In this document: positions 1-7,385 of the stretch, piece after piece
Numbering within the stretch: position 1 is the stretch's first letter
Layout: the number at the start of each line of letters is the position of its first letter
From: Verrucomicrobiales bacterium
GTDB taxonomy: Bacteria; Verrucomicrobiota; Verrucomicrobiia; Verrucomicrobiales; Akkermansiaceae
Assembly (NCBI GenBank): GCA_003527555.1
Contig: DPWT01000222.1
Span: forward strand, 1 to 9,663
Direction of reading: 5' to 3'
DNA length: 9,663 bases
Notes under the pieces: model-generated
Told to the model about the DNA's origin: nothing
Database searches by the model: none
What the model saw: the letters and a program-made list of their open reading frames with translations, nothing else
Program-made: the position numbers and the translations under genes

Positions 1-801
1 GTCGGTCTCCAGGAGGTGCGTAAGAACCGCACTCCCGGGACTAGTTGGCCTCGTAGCGGCATCGATAAACAATGCGTCTGCACCGGGGTTGACGAATGCT
101 GGAGCCCGCTCGACACAATCGGGACCAACCCCAACAGCAGCACCACAGCGGAGCTGACCGTTAGGGTCTTTTGCGGCATTGGTAAAAGTAATACGTTTTT
201 CGATATCCGCCCCCGTTATAAGACCTGTCAAAATTCCATTCTTATCGATCAGCGGTAGTTTCTCGATGCGGTTTTTGTAGAGTATTTCGCGAGCCTCACG
301 CAACGCGGTATTCTCAGGAGATGTTACTAGTCGGTCCAGAGGAGTCATCACTTCAGAAATTTTTGCAGAATCATCTGCCATATGACGTACATCTCTGCCA
401 GTAACCATTCCCTCAAGTAGACCTTCAGCACCTACCACTGGGAAACCAGAAAACCCCTGTTCATTCATGATGAAACGTAATTCTCCCACGGTTTGATCCT
501 TGCTAACCGTATAGGGCTCGTGGATCACAGCACTCTCCGACCGTTTCACTTTCAACACCATGGCTGATTGATCCTCTATGGTGTTGTTCCGGTGGATCAC
601 GCCAATGCCACCCTCTTGGGCAAGTGCAATTGCCAAGTCAGATTCAGAAACCGTATCCATTGCTGCAGAGACAACTGGTATGTTTAATCCGATATCTCGG
701 GTTAAATCGGATTTTAGATCTGCCTCGCCGGGAAGAACCGCACTCATCTGCGGTGTCAGCAAGACATCATCAAAAGAAAGTCCAAGTGAGATTTGCGCCA
801 T
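1..801 (-). CDS. guaB: IMP dehydrogenase, N-terminal 267 residues (cut by window edge)
   Basis: IMP dehydrogenase oxidises IMP to XMP with NAD+, the committed step of GMP synthesis in the cytosol. The reading frame runs off the left edge, so only the N-terminal half is present and the catalytic cysteine loop lies outside the window. Family signatures are clear: FDDVLLTP at residues 10-17, SAAMDTVSE at 45-53, and AQEGGIGVIHRN at 61-72. A CBS-domain pair spans about 90-205, with GFSGFPVV and VTGRDVR in the first and KLPLID and LTGLITGADI in the second. The barrel then resumes with GAAVGVG at 220-226. The start at 801 is chosen because MAQISLGLSFDDVLL gives the usual short N-terminus. An in-frame ATG at 849 would add 16 cysteine-containing residues unlike the family. 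Neither start has a Shine-Dalgarno sequence. The segment after FID (residues 245-247) reads AATRPTS where most IMPDHs have a T/S-A/S-H-G-H-S type loop; see findings. Identity is secure from the N-terminal and CBS motifs. Confidence 0.95.
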   Translation of the reverse strand, partial: MAQISLGLSFDDVLLTPQMSAVLPGEADLKSDLTRDIGLNIPVVSAAMDTVSESDLAIALAQEGGIGVIHRNNTIEDQSAMVLKVKRSESAVIHEPYTVSKDQTVGELRFIMNEQGFSGFPVVGAEGLLEGMVTGRDVRHMADDSAKISEVMTPLDRLVTSPENTALREAREILYKNRIEKLPLIDKNGILTGLITGADIEKRITFTNAAKDPNGQLRCGAAVGVGPDCVERAPAFVNPGADALFIDAATRPTSPGSAVLTHLLETD

Positions 802-904
802 GAGTAAGTCAACAGAAGTTGCCGACCAGTGACAAGTGCAAATCTTCATCTGCCGACATTTTTTACAGCCGATAGCTAAACTTCCATCGCCCACCATGAT
901 GCTA

Positions 905-933
905 AAGATACACCGAAAGCAAAAACAGCGCAA
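905..933 (-). promoter_or_regulatory. Candidate sigma70-type promoter for guaB
   Basis: On the minus strand TTGCGC (928-933) and TATCTT (905-910) are separated by 17 bases. They match the TTGACA and TATAAT consensus at 3 and 4 of 6 positions. Transcription would begin near 898, leaving a leader of about 97 bases to the chosen start at 801. No riboswitch-like or PurR-like motif was recognised in that leader. This is pattern matching only. Confidence 0.25.
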
Positions 934-1040
934 AGCCGGACACTTTCTATGGTTATTAAATCGACAATAATATGTAATTTCCCATGACAGCAAAAAAACA
1001 TTGAGAGAAAATCATTTTTCCTATCTCGACAAAATAAAAC

Positions 1041-1069
1041 GTCTCACTAGCTTCGCTTAACACTTTAAT
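1041..1069 (+). promoter_or_regulatory. Candidate promoter for the MoxR/vWA operon
   Basis: GTCTCA (1041-1046) and TTTAAT (1064-1069) are 17 bases apart and match the sigma70 -35 and -10 consensus at 3 and 5 of 6 positions. Transcription would start near 1076, about 74 bases before the ATG at 1150. The two copies of TCACTAGC (1044-1051 and 1072-1079) overlap the -35 element and the predicted start point, where a repressor site could lie. Both elements are weak, and AT-rich DNA gives such matches by chance. Confidence 0.25.
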
Positions 1070-1079
1070 AGTCACTAGC
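1044..1079. repeat. Pair of 8-bp direct repeats, TCACTAGC, 28 bp apart
   Basis: Identical octamers TCACTAGC lie at 1044-1051 and 1072-1079 in the upstream region of the MoxR gene. Direct repeats spaced by a near-integral number of helical turns could bind a regulator, but this is inference. The same octamer also occurs inside coding sequence at 5001-5008 and 8907-8914, which weakens the case for a specific operator. Confidence 0.35.
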
Positions 1080-1149
1080 AGTGTGCCACCGTAATTGCGC
1101 ACTGCGACACGTAACACCAAATCAATTAAAGCTTTTATCTAAGATCATC

Positions 1150-2223
1150 ATGGACACATCAGACGCAACGCCAACAATTCACACCGATTCATCTAATCCA
1201 TCGGAGCCTGTCACCAATAATGACAACTCTACACTTCCCCCAGATGACGTGGCTGCCATCGACCAGCTCGGTTTAGTTTACCAAGAATTTAAGAACGAGA
1301 TTGGAAAAGTCATCATTGGTCAGGAAGATGTCGTCGAACGCCTCGCCATTTGCCTTTTTTCAAAAGGACATGCATTACTTATGGGTGTCCCCGGTCTAGC
1401 CAAGACATTATTGGTATCCTCTGTAGCTGAAACAATGGATCTCAGTTTTAACCGCATACAGTTTACTCCTGACCTAATGCCTGCTGACATAACCGGCACC
1501 GACATCATACAAGAAACTGATGCCGGTCAACGTGAGTTCCAGTTTATTAAAGGGCCAGTATTTGCAAATCTTGTCCTCGCTGATGAGATCAACCGTGCAC
1601 CAGCTAAAACCCAGTCTGCAATGCTTGAAGCGATGCAAGAAAATATGGTTACGGTTCTCGGTAAGACCTACAAATTAGATAAACCATTTTTCGTGCTCGC
1701 CACACAAAACCCAGTGGAACAAGAAGGCACTTACCCACTACCAGAGGCTCAGCTTGACCGCTTCATGTTTCTTATTGATGTTGATTACCCTAGCCATGAC
1801 GAGGAATTACGTATCGCGAGAGAAACAACAGGCAGTTCAAAATCAAGCCTGAGCCACATTCTAAATGGCTCACAAGTGCAAGAATACCAAGACCTAGTTC
1901 GCAGAGTTCCCGTTCCAGATCACATATACGAATACGCTGTCGAAATCGTGCGCAAAACACGCCCAGGAACAGAAGCCGCTCCAGACTGGATTGGTGAATA
2001 TGTCGGCTGGGGTGCCGGCCCTCGTGCTGTGCAATATCTAATTCTCGGCGCAAAAGCTCGCGCTGCTCTTCATGGTTCTTATATGGCAAGACTCGAGGAT
2101 ATTGAAGCCGTCACAAGCCCTGTCCTTAGCCACCGTGTGCTAACAAACTTTGCCGCAGAATCTCAGGGAATGACAGCAGCCAAGGTCGTTGACCGTCTCG
2201 TCGAGGAAATGCGAGAATCTTAA
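1150..2223 (+). CDS. MoxR-family AAA+ ATPase
   Basis: A 357-residue cytosolic AAA+ ATPase of the MoxR family, whose members act as chaperone-like remodelling ATPases, usually beside vWA-domain partner genes. Visible motifs in order are: GKVIIGQ (52-58) at the start of the ATPase core, Walker A GVPGLAKT (79-86), and Walker B LVLADE followed by INRAP (141-151). After these come sensor 1 ATQNP (184-188), the LDRF arginine-finger segment with R204, and sensor 2 GAGPRAV with R292. All ATP-binding and hydrolysis residues are present. The first 35 or so residues are an acidic, Ser/Thr/Asn-rich, probably disordered tail that most relatives lack or vary. The ATG at 1150 is preferred over the in-frame GTG at 1081, although neither has a Shine-Dalgarno sequence. 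It is the first gene of the operon and ends 3 bases before the DUF58 gene. The exact MoxR subfamily and its substrate cannot be told from the sequence. Confidence 0.96.
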   Translation: MDTSDATPTIHTDSSNPSEPVTNNDNSTLPPDDVAAIDQLGLVYQEFKNEIGKVIIGQEDVVERLAICLFSKGHALLMGVPGLAKTLLVSSVAETMDLSFNRIQFTPDLMPADITGTDIIQETDAGQREFQFIKGPVFANLVLADEINRAPAKTQSAMLEAMQENMVTVLGKTYKLDKPFFVLATQNPVEQEGTYPLPEAQLDRFMFLIDVDYPSHDEELRIARETTGSSKSSLSHILNGSQVQEYQDLVRRVPVPDHIYEYAVEIVRKTRPGTEAAPDWIGEYVGWGAGPRAVQYLILGAKARAALHGSYMARLEDIEAVTSPVLSHRVLTNFAAESQGMTAAKVVDRLVEEMRES

Positions 2224-2226
2224 TCG

Positions 2227-3123
2227 ATGAAATACGACTTCCTAGATCCTGCAGCACTTGCCCGGCTGGGTGCTATTCCTGTTGAGGCTCGACAAGCCAT
2301 GACTGGAAATGTTGCCGGTAGGCACAGATCCCCACATCGCGGATCCTCTGTAGAATTTGCGGAATACCGAAAATACGTACAGGGCGATGACACGCGCAGG
2401 TTGGATTGGAAAGCTTATGCTCGATCGGATCGATACTACATCAAAGAGTTTGAGGCAGATACAAACCTAAGAGCATACTTCGTACTGGATGCCAGTGGCT
2501 CTATGGGATTCAGCGCTACGCATGATGCTAGGATTCAGTTTGCGCGCAAACTAGCTGCCACCCTTTCTTACCTCATAGTAGACCAAGGCGACGCCGCAGG
2601 GCTTTCAATATGCCAAGAGAAAATCCATTTGGAGATCCCTCCTACCCGCCGGGCCGCGCACCTAAATCACATATTCGAAAGTCTCGCCAAAACAGAGCCC
2701 AGCGGCGAAACCGGGCTAATTGAAGCATTACACACCATCGCAGAAAAAATAGGTCAACGTGCGTTGGTCATTATCATGTCCGATCTGTTTTGTGATACAA
2801 ATGCCCTCGGTGATGCTCTGCAACACCTCCGCTACCGTAAACACGATATTGCAGTTTTTCACATGCTCGACAAACAAGAGATCGAGTTCGATTTCGAGCG
2901 CCCGCATCGTTTTGTTGACATGGAGGACAAAACCACCGTGGTCGCCGAACCAGTCCTCATTGCAGAGGACTACCGTCAAGCCATGAGAAATTTCATGCAA
3001 ACAGTACGCATGAACTGTCATGATGTGCACGCCGACTATCATCTCATCACAACAGATCAGAACTACGAAGAAATCGTGCACAACTTCCTTACAACCCGCC
3101 TTCCAAAAAAGGCTCGCAAGTAA
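2227..3123 (+). CDS. DUF58 domain protein with vWA fold
   Basis: A 298-residue protein of the DUF58 family, the standard partner encoded directly after MoxR ATPases. The N-terminal signature runs about residues 31-90: GRHRSPHRG, then EYRKYVQGDD, RRLDWKAYARSD and IKEFEADTN. A von Willebrand A-like domain follows, with a full metal-ion-dependent adhesion site: DASGS at 88-92, T162, and D186 in MSDLF. No signal peptide or membrane segment is visible. It is therefore probably cytosolic, working between the ATPase and the two membrane proteins encoded downstream; this placement is inferred. Its ATG lies 3 bases after the MoxR stop codon with no clear ribosome binding site of its own, so translation is probably coupled. 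Length is typical for the short, membrane-free DUF58 proteins. Confidence 0.95.
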   Translation: MKYDFLDPAALARLGAIPVEARQAMTGNVAGRHRSPHRGSSVEFAEYRKYVQGDDTRRLDWKAYARSDRYYIKEFEADTNLRAYFVLDASGSMGFSATHDARIQFARKLAATLSYLIVDQGDAAGLSICQEKIHLEIPPTRRAAHLNHIFESLAKTEPSGETGLIEALHTIAEKIGQRALVIIMSDLFCDTNALGDALQHLRYRKHDIAVFHMLDKQEIEFDFERPHRFVDMEDKTTVVAEPVLIAEDYRQAMRNFMQTVRMNCHDVHADYHLITTDQNYEEIVHNFLTTRLPKKARK

Positions 3124-3152
3124 AACCCTTTTACCAACTTTTCTACTAACTC

Positions 3153-5108
3153 GTGTCTTTTCTCCAACAATCTCTCCTATGGGGCTTGTTTGCAGCCAGC
3201 ATTCCTATCGTTATTCACCTTCTTAACCGCAGGCGACATCGCACGGTGAAGTGGGCTGCTATGGAATTTCTACTCAAGGCAACTCGCGAATCACGTGGTA
3301 AAAAGAAACTCAAGTATCTCCTCATTTTGGCGAGCCGTACACTTGCCATTGCCGCCTTAATTTTTGCCATTGCACGCCCACTCATATGGGGGTTCTCAAG
3401 CTGGGGCGGCACCAAAATTGACACGGTTATCCTTATACTAGACCGGTCTGCGAGTATGGAACAACAAGCACCCAGTAGCCGCGTGAGTAAACGCGCAAGC
3501 GCACTTGCCAGTGTGCGAAAGTCGCTCGAAGAACTTAATAATCCCAGACTAGTTCTAATCGATAGCGCCTCAGGTGTTGCCCAAGACGTACCATCACCCG
3601 ACGTTCTGGAAGAGCTATCCTCCACCTCTGCTACCGACACCCGCGCATCCATTCCAGCGCTCATTTCATCTGCTATCGATTATGTTTTAGATAGGTCCAC
3701 AGGCCGGACCGAAATCTGGGTAGCTTCTGACATGCAGTTATCTGACTGGTCGCCCCAGCAAGGCAGGTGGGCAGCCATCAATGCTGGGTTGAGGGATTTA
3801 CCAGAGAAAACTACGTTGCGTATATTATCATTGGCATCGCCTCCAGAGAATAATCTAGCCATTCGCGTTGTGTCCTCACGCCGCAAAGCTGGCGAGCTGG
3901 TGCTCGATCTAGAACTTCTCCGATCAGAATCCGCAGAGCTTGCTGCTGTGCCCATTACTTATAGCGTAAATGGCACGCGCACTGCCGGCAAAGTAACAAT
4001 AAGCGGTCAATCATATCGCTTCAAAAAACGACTACCACTGGGAAAACTCAACAGTGATGGTTATGGCTTTGTCTCGGTGCCATCTGACACCAATTTGAGG
4101 GACAACGTCTCATTCTTCGCATACGGTCAAGACTCACCCACTCAGACATATATTGTTACAGAAGGAGGTGAGTCTGCAGACTGGCTAGCGCTAGCATCAG
4201 CACCACCTACATTTAATCAAAGTAAAAGCATACGTATATCACCCACTAGCGCACATGAAATTGATTGGCAGAGCACATCTTTGATTGTGTGGCAGGCTCC
4301 CCTACCAGAGGGTCCAGTGGCACAGGAGCTGACTCGTTTCATTGAAACTGGCGGCGCAGCTTTGATCATGCCACCGCGCGAATCCTCAAATATCGCCTAT
4401 CTCGGAATGAGTTGGGGAGACCAAACAGTCTCTCCAGACCAAGAATACTTCATCATCAATGAATGGAATGAGACAGACGGCCCACTTCGAAACGGTTTAG
4501 AGGGCACACGCATACCTGTGCCAAAACTCAAGTCGATCAAACGCCGCTCAATCGAAGGAGATGCCACCTTACTCGCCAGTTGGGATGATGAGCAAAGATT
4601 CATTGTCCGCCAAGTTGTAGGCGATGGCATGGCTATTTTCATGAGCACATTACCCGATTACACATGGTCCAACCTAGCAGATGCTGATGTATTGCTTCCT
4701 GTGGTGCAGCGTATGATTACTTCAGGTGATGCCCGCTTCGGCTCTGCTTTTGCCGCAATCGCGGGCAGTAAGAAGGCCCAAGTAAACGATGGGGAAACCA
4801 GACAACGTCTAGATACGCACGCCAAATCAAATTCGTCAAACGCCTCACATGAAGCGGGAGTATGGCGACTGGGTGAGCGCCTCTTGGCCATTAATCGTCC
4901 CAAATCAGAAGATCGATGGCAGATACTTACCAGCAACAATCTTAATAGCCTGTTAGAAGGCACATCATTCAAGTTGTTTGAAGACAAAGGGCAATCAGAC
5001 TCACTAGCACGGGAGATTTGGCGTGCTTTTCTCATTGCGATGCTCGTTTTCCTGATCACCGAAGCGATCCTCTGCCTGCAGCCAAGGGTAAACAAATCCA
5101 AGTCCTAA
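3153..5108 (+). CDS. BatA-like membrane protein with vWA and amidotransferase-like domains
   Basis: A 651-residue inner-membrane protein. The N-terminus is the conserved BatA/Aerotolerance-regulator N-terminal domain: a first membrane segment at about 6-24, then HLLNRRRHRTVKWAAMEFLL (22-41). A second membrane segment at about 57-77 ends in the typical ARP (74-76). A vWA domain spans about 90-230 with complete MIDAS residues: D97-R-S-A-S101, T163 and D193. Residues about 330-500 resemble the glutamine-amidotransferase-like fold often found in these proteins, with LIVWQAP then FIETGGAALIMPP, and no recognisable catalytic triad. A C-terminal membrane segment lies at about 623-642. The GTG start at 3153 is chosen because it places MSFLQQSLLWGL exactly at the family's usual N-terminus; no Shine-Dalgarno sequence precedes it. 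It lies 29 bases after the DUF58 gene. Function beyond membership of a MoxR/vWA envelope complex is not known. Confidence 0.92.
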   Translation: MSFLQQSLLWGLFAASIPIVIHLLNRRRHRTVKWAAMEFLLKATRESRGKKKLKYLLILASRTLAIAALIFAIARPLIWGFSSWGGTKIDTVILILDRSASMEQQAPSSRVSKRASALASVRKSLEELNNPRLVLIDSASGVAQDVPSPDVLEELSSTSATDTRASIPALISSAIDYVLDRSTGRTEIWVASDMQLSDWSPQQGRWAAINAGLRDLPEKTTLRILSLASPPENNLAIRVVSSRRKAGELVLDLELLRSESAELAAVPITYSVNGTRTAGKVTISGQSYRFKKRLPLGKLNSDGYGFVSVPSDTNLRDNVSFFAYGQDSPTQTYIVTEGGESADWLALASAPPTFNQSKSIRISPTSAHEIDWQSTSLIVWQAPLPEGPVAQELTRFIETGGAALIMPPRESSNIAYLGMSWGDQTVSPDQEYFIINEWNETDGPLRNGLEGTRIPVPKLKSIKRRSIEGDATLLASWDDEQRFIVRQVVGDGMAIFMSTLPDYTWSNLADADVLLPVVQRMITSGDARFGSAFAAIAGSKKAQVNDGETRQRLDTHAKSNSSNASHEAGVWRLGERLLAINRPKSEDRWQILTSNNLNSLLEGTSFKLFEDKGQSDSLAREIWRAFLIAMLVFLITEAILCLQPRVNKSKS

Positions 5109-5122
5109 ACTACAAATCCAAG
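5092..5122. repeat. 11-bp direct repeat across a gene junction
   Basis: ACAAATCCAAG occurs at 5092-5102 and 5112-5122, exactly 20 bases apart. The first copy lies in the last codons of the BatA-like gene, and the second lies between its stop and the presumed TTG start of the next gene. It could be a small tandem duplication whose second unit has diverged. Confidence 0.5.
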
Positions 5123-5125
5123 ATC

Positions 5126-7372
5126 TTGAATTTCTCTATTTCCAATTTAACATTCTCGCCGTCTCCAGACACTTTTTGGATTGGTTTCACAGCACTAGCA
5201 ATAATCATATTGCTCTGTGTGACAGCAGTTAAACGCTCCACTAGGCCTAAGCGTACCGCAGTCCTCGAGATGCTTCGTTTTATTTGTGCCCTGATTACAG
5301 TATTAATGCTGTGGCAGCCAGAATGGCGGGTTGTAACAGACCCTGATAGCAAACCAGAAATCGCGATCCTATATGATGCTTCACGCTCGACAACTACTGC
5401 CGATGCTATTCTCCCCTCAGAACTGAGCGCTAATCAAGAAGTTGTCACTCGCAAAGAATGGATTAATAAAGTCCTCAAGAGTGAATCGTTTATTAAGCTC
5501 AAAAATGACAAAGATAACAGAGTATTCACACAGCCATTTTCTGCCCCACCAGAAGATACTGACCCAGCCACATTGGCACTTGCAGGCACGGATATTCATG
5601 GAGCAATTGATACTCTGTTATCAGACCACGATAATTTACGCGCTGTCGTACTACTCTCGGACGGTGATTGGAACGTAGGTGATGTCCCAGTGGTTGCAGC
5701 TCAAACAATGCGCCGACGCGGTATTCCGCTTTTCGCAATCCCCACGGGTAGTGTTGAGCGGCTCCCTGACCTAGACATTTCAAATGTTACGGCACCAACT
5801 TACGGCATCGTAGGTGAAAACGTGCAGATACCCTTCACAATTAATTCTTCTTTGGATCGTGATGTTCGCACGATAGTGCGTTTGAAAGACTTAAAAACTG
5901 GCATTGAGCGAACCAAAAGAATTACCATCCCGGCCAATGGTGAATACTTTGACTCCTTACTCTGGCGCCTCTCCAAAGAGGGCAGCTCAACGTTGGAGCT
6001 ATCAATCCCTGTCGCCAACCAAGAGATGGTGTCAAAAAATAACAAGCGCAGATTTAATATAGCCGGGCGCAAAGAATCATTGAACGTTCTAGTTATCGAG
6101 ACTTGGCCACGCTGGGAATATAGGTTTATCCGCAACGCCCTCTATAGGGACCCTGGCGTTAAGGTTGACTGTTTATTACTGCATCCACAACTTGGCATGG
6201 GTGACGGCCCTGGCTACATTCAGAAATTTCCTGAGAAACTAGAAGATCTTCAAAAATACGATGTGGTTTTTATTGGTGACGTGGGTATCGATAAATCGGG
6301 CGAACAGGGCCTCACTGAGGATCAGGCCAAGCTGCTTAGAGGTCTTGTGGAGCAACAGGCGAGCGGTATCGTATTCATCCCAGGTTCCAGAGGTAATATT
6401 TTCACACTTGAGAAAAGTGAGCTAGGTGCCCTTATCCCTGTCATCTTGGACGATAAGAAAAAAGAGGGCTATAGCAGCCCGATTGCATCTAAGCTCAACT
6501 TAACAACCGAGGGCAAGGGTTCGCTCTTAACTATGTTAGGTGATACTGAAGAGGATAACCCCATTATTTGGAAAAACCTCCCCGGTTACTACTGGCACGC
6601 CCCTGTCGTCAAAACCAAAGGTGGCACCGACGTGCTAGCCGTAAATACAAATAGATCTAATGAGTTTGGACGTATCCCAATGCTAGTTACAAAAACCGCA
6701 GGTAACGGCAAGGTTCTTTTTCTGGGCCACGATTCGGCATGGCGCTGGCGCCGCGGCGTGGAAGATCTTTACCACTATCGATTTTGGGGCCAGGTCGCTC
6801 GTTGGATGTCGTATCAGCGTAACATGGCAGCCGGTGAACGCATCCGCCTCTACTTCACACCAGATCGTCCAAAACCAGGAGACTCAGTAACACTTAACGC
6901 GAATGCTTTTGACCAGTATGGAGCCCCAATAAAAAAAGGAAAAGTGCTCGTAGACATAACATCTCCGGACGGAAAAAGTAGACGCATAAGCCTAGAAAAA
7001 ACAGATGGAACTTGGGGTAGCTACAGCGGTAGATTTAAGATTGCACAACCAGGCGCTTGGAAAATCGAAGCTGCCATCGGTGAAGATACTACGCATGGAA
7101 TAAAGACCACGCTGTTAGCACAGGGAACAGAAGTAGAAAAAACCGGTATGCCTGCGCGAGCTGACGTACTTGAAGAAATGACACGCGTCTCCAATGGACG
7201 CCTTATGACGGGTGATGATCTAGAATCATTAATCAATCAAATCCGAGCTCTTCCTGATCCAAGTCCTATGGAAACCCGAACACCGCTTTGGTCACACTGG
7301 ATCACTGCTGCATCCCTAGTTTTTCTGTTAGGGGTCTTCTGGGTAGGCAGAAAATTGAATGGAACATTCTAG
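5126..7372 (+). CDS. Large membrane vWA protein with amidotransferase-like middle
   Basis: A 748-residue inner-membrane protein closing the operon. Two N-terminal membrane segments (about 17-34 and 47-63) are followed by a vWA domain from about 77, with a complete MIDAS: D84-A-S-R-S88, T155 and D179 in LLSDGDWN. An immunoglobulin-like beta domain spans about 213-312. A glutamine-amidotransferase-like region spans about 318-560, with VLVIETWPRWEYRFIRNAL, DVVFIGD, GIVFIPGSRG and KVLFLGHDSAWRWR. A second beta-sandwich stretch lies at about 572-665, and a last membrane segment at about 723-740. Most of the protein between the membrane segments would face the periplasm. The start is uncertain. The frame is open back to a TTG at 5018, but that would overlap the previous gene by 91 bases and add hydrophilic residues. 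TTG at 5126 lies 17 bases after the previous stop and gives a short lead into the first membrane segment. There is no ATG before the membrane segments. Confidence 0.88.
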   Translation: MNFSISNLTFSPSPDTFWIGFTALAIIILLCVTAVKRSTRPKRTAVLEMLRFICALITVLMLWQPEWRVVTDPDSKPEIAILYDASRSTTTADAILPSELSANQEVVTRKEWINKVLKSESFIKLKNDKDNRVFTQPFSAPPEDTDPATLALAGTDIHGAIDTLLSDHDNLRAVVLLSDGDWNVGDVPVVAAQTMRRRGIPLFAIPTGSVERLPDLDISNVTAPTYGIVGENVQIPFTINSSLDRDVRTIVRLKDLKTGIERTKRITIPANGEYFDSLLWRLSKEGSSTLELSIPVANQEMVSKNNKRRFNIAGRKESLNVLVIETWPRWEYRFIRNALYRDPGVKVDCLLLHPQLGMGDGPGYIQKFPEKLEDLQKYDVVFIGDVGIDKSGEQGLTEDQAKLLRGLVEQQASGIVFIPGSRGNIFTLEKSELGALIPVILDDKKKEGYSSPIASKLNLTTEGKGSLLTMLGDTEEDNPIIWKNLPGYYWHAPVVKTKGGTDVLAVNTNRSNEFGRIPMLVTKTAGNGKVLFLGHDSAWRWRRGVEDLYHYRFWGQVARWMSYQRNMAAGERIRLYFTPDRPKPGDSVTLNANAFDQYGAPIKKGKVLVDITSPDGKSRRISLEKTDGTWGSYSGRFKIAQPGAWKIEAAIGEDTTHGIKTTLLAQGTEVEKTGMPARADVLEEMTRVSNGRLMTGDDLESLINQIRALPDPSPMETRTPLWSHWITAASLVFLLGVFWVGRKLNGTF

Positions 7373-7385
7373 CATTTAGCATCTT

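Larger units (their letters stand above)
802..1149. other. Divergent intergenic region between guaB and the MoxR operon
   Basis: This stretch of about 350 bases separates two genes read in opposite directions, so promoters for both must lie in it or the genes are read from further away. It is AT-rich, especially about 950-1040. No ORF with a recognisable product, no tRNA and no strong hairpin followed by a T-run was seen. An extended reading of the MoxR gene from a GTG at 1081 is possible. The added 23 residues are cysteine- and histidine-containing and do not look like a MoxR N-terminus, so the region is treated as non-coding. Confidence 0.6.

Noticed and set aside
802..849. Upstream ATG extending IMP dehydrogenase by 16 residues
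   Set aside because: The added residues (MKICTCHWSATSVDLL) do not resemble an IMPDH N-terminus, and ATG 801 gives the usual spacing to FDDVLL. There is no ribosome binding site to favour the longer form.
1081..1149. Upstream GTG start extending the MoxR ATPase by 23 residues
   Set aside because: The extension has no Shine-Dalgarno sequence, contains Cys and His residues unlike MoxR N-termini, and overlaps the predicted promoter and direct repeats. ATG at 1150 is simpler.
3215..3664. Long antisense frame of 149 codons inside the BatA-like gene, with other antisense frames at 4658-5101 and 5800-6135
   Set aside because: They lie opposite well-supported genes, have no recognisable domains or ribosome binding sites, and have the arginine- and serine-rich composition expected of shadow frames.
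5018..5125. Longer form of the large vWA protein from TTG at 5018
   Set aside because: It would overlap the previous gene by 91 bases in another frame, and the 36 extra residues are hydrophilic and unlike a membrane-protein leader. The frame is probably open there by chance.
7357..7369. Inverted repeat GAATG-GAA-CATTC as a terminator between the convergent operons
   Set aside because: The stem is only five base pairs, AT-rich, lies within the last codons of the vWA gene and has no T-run after it on either strand.
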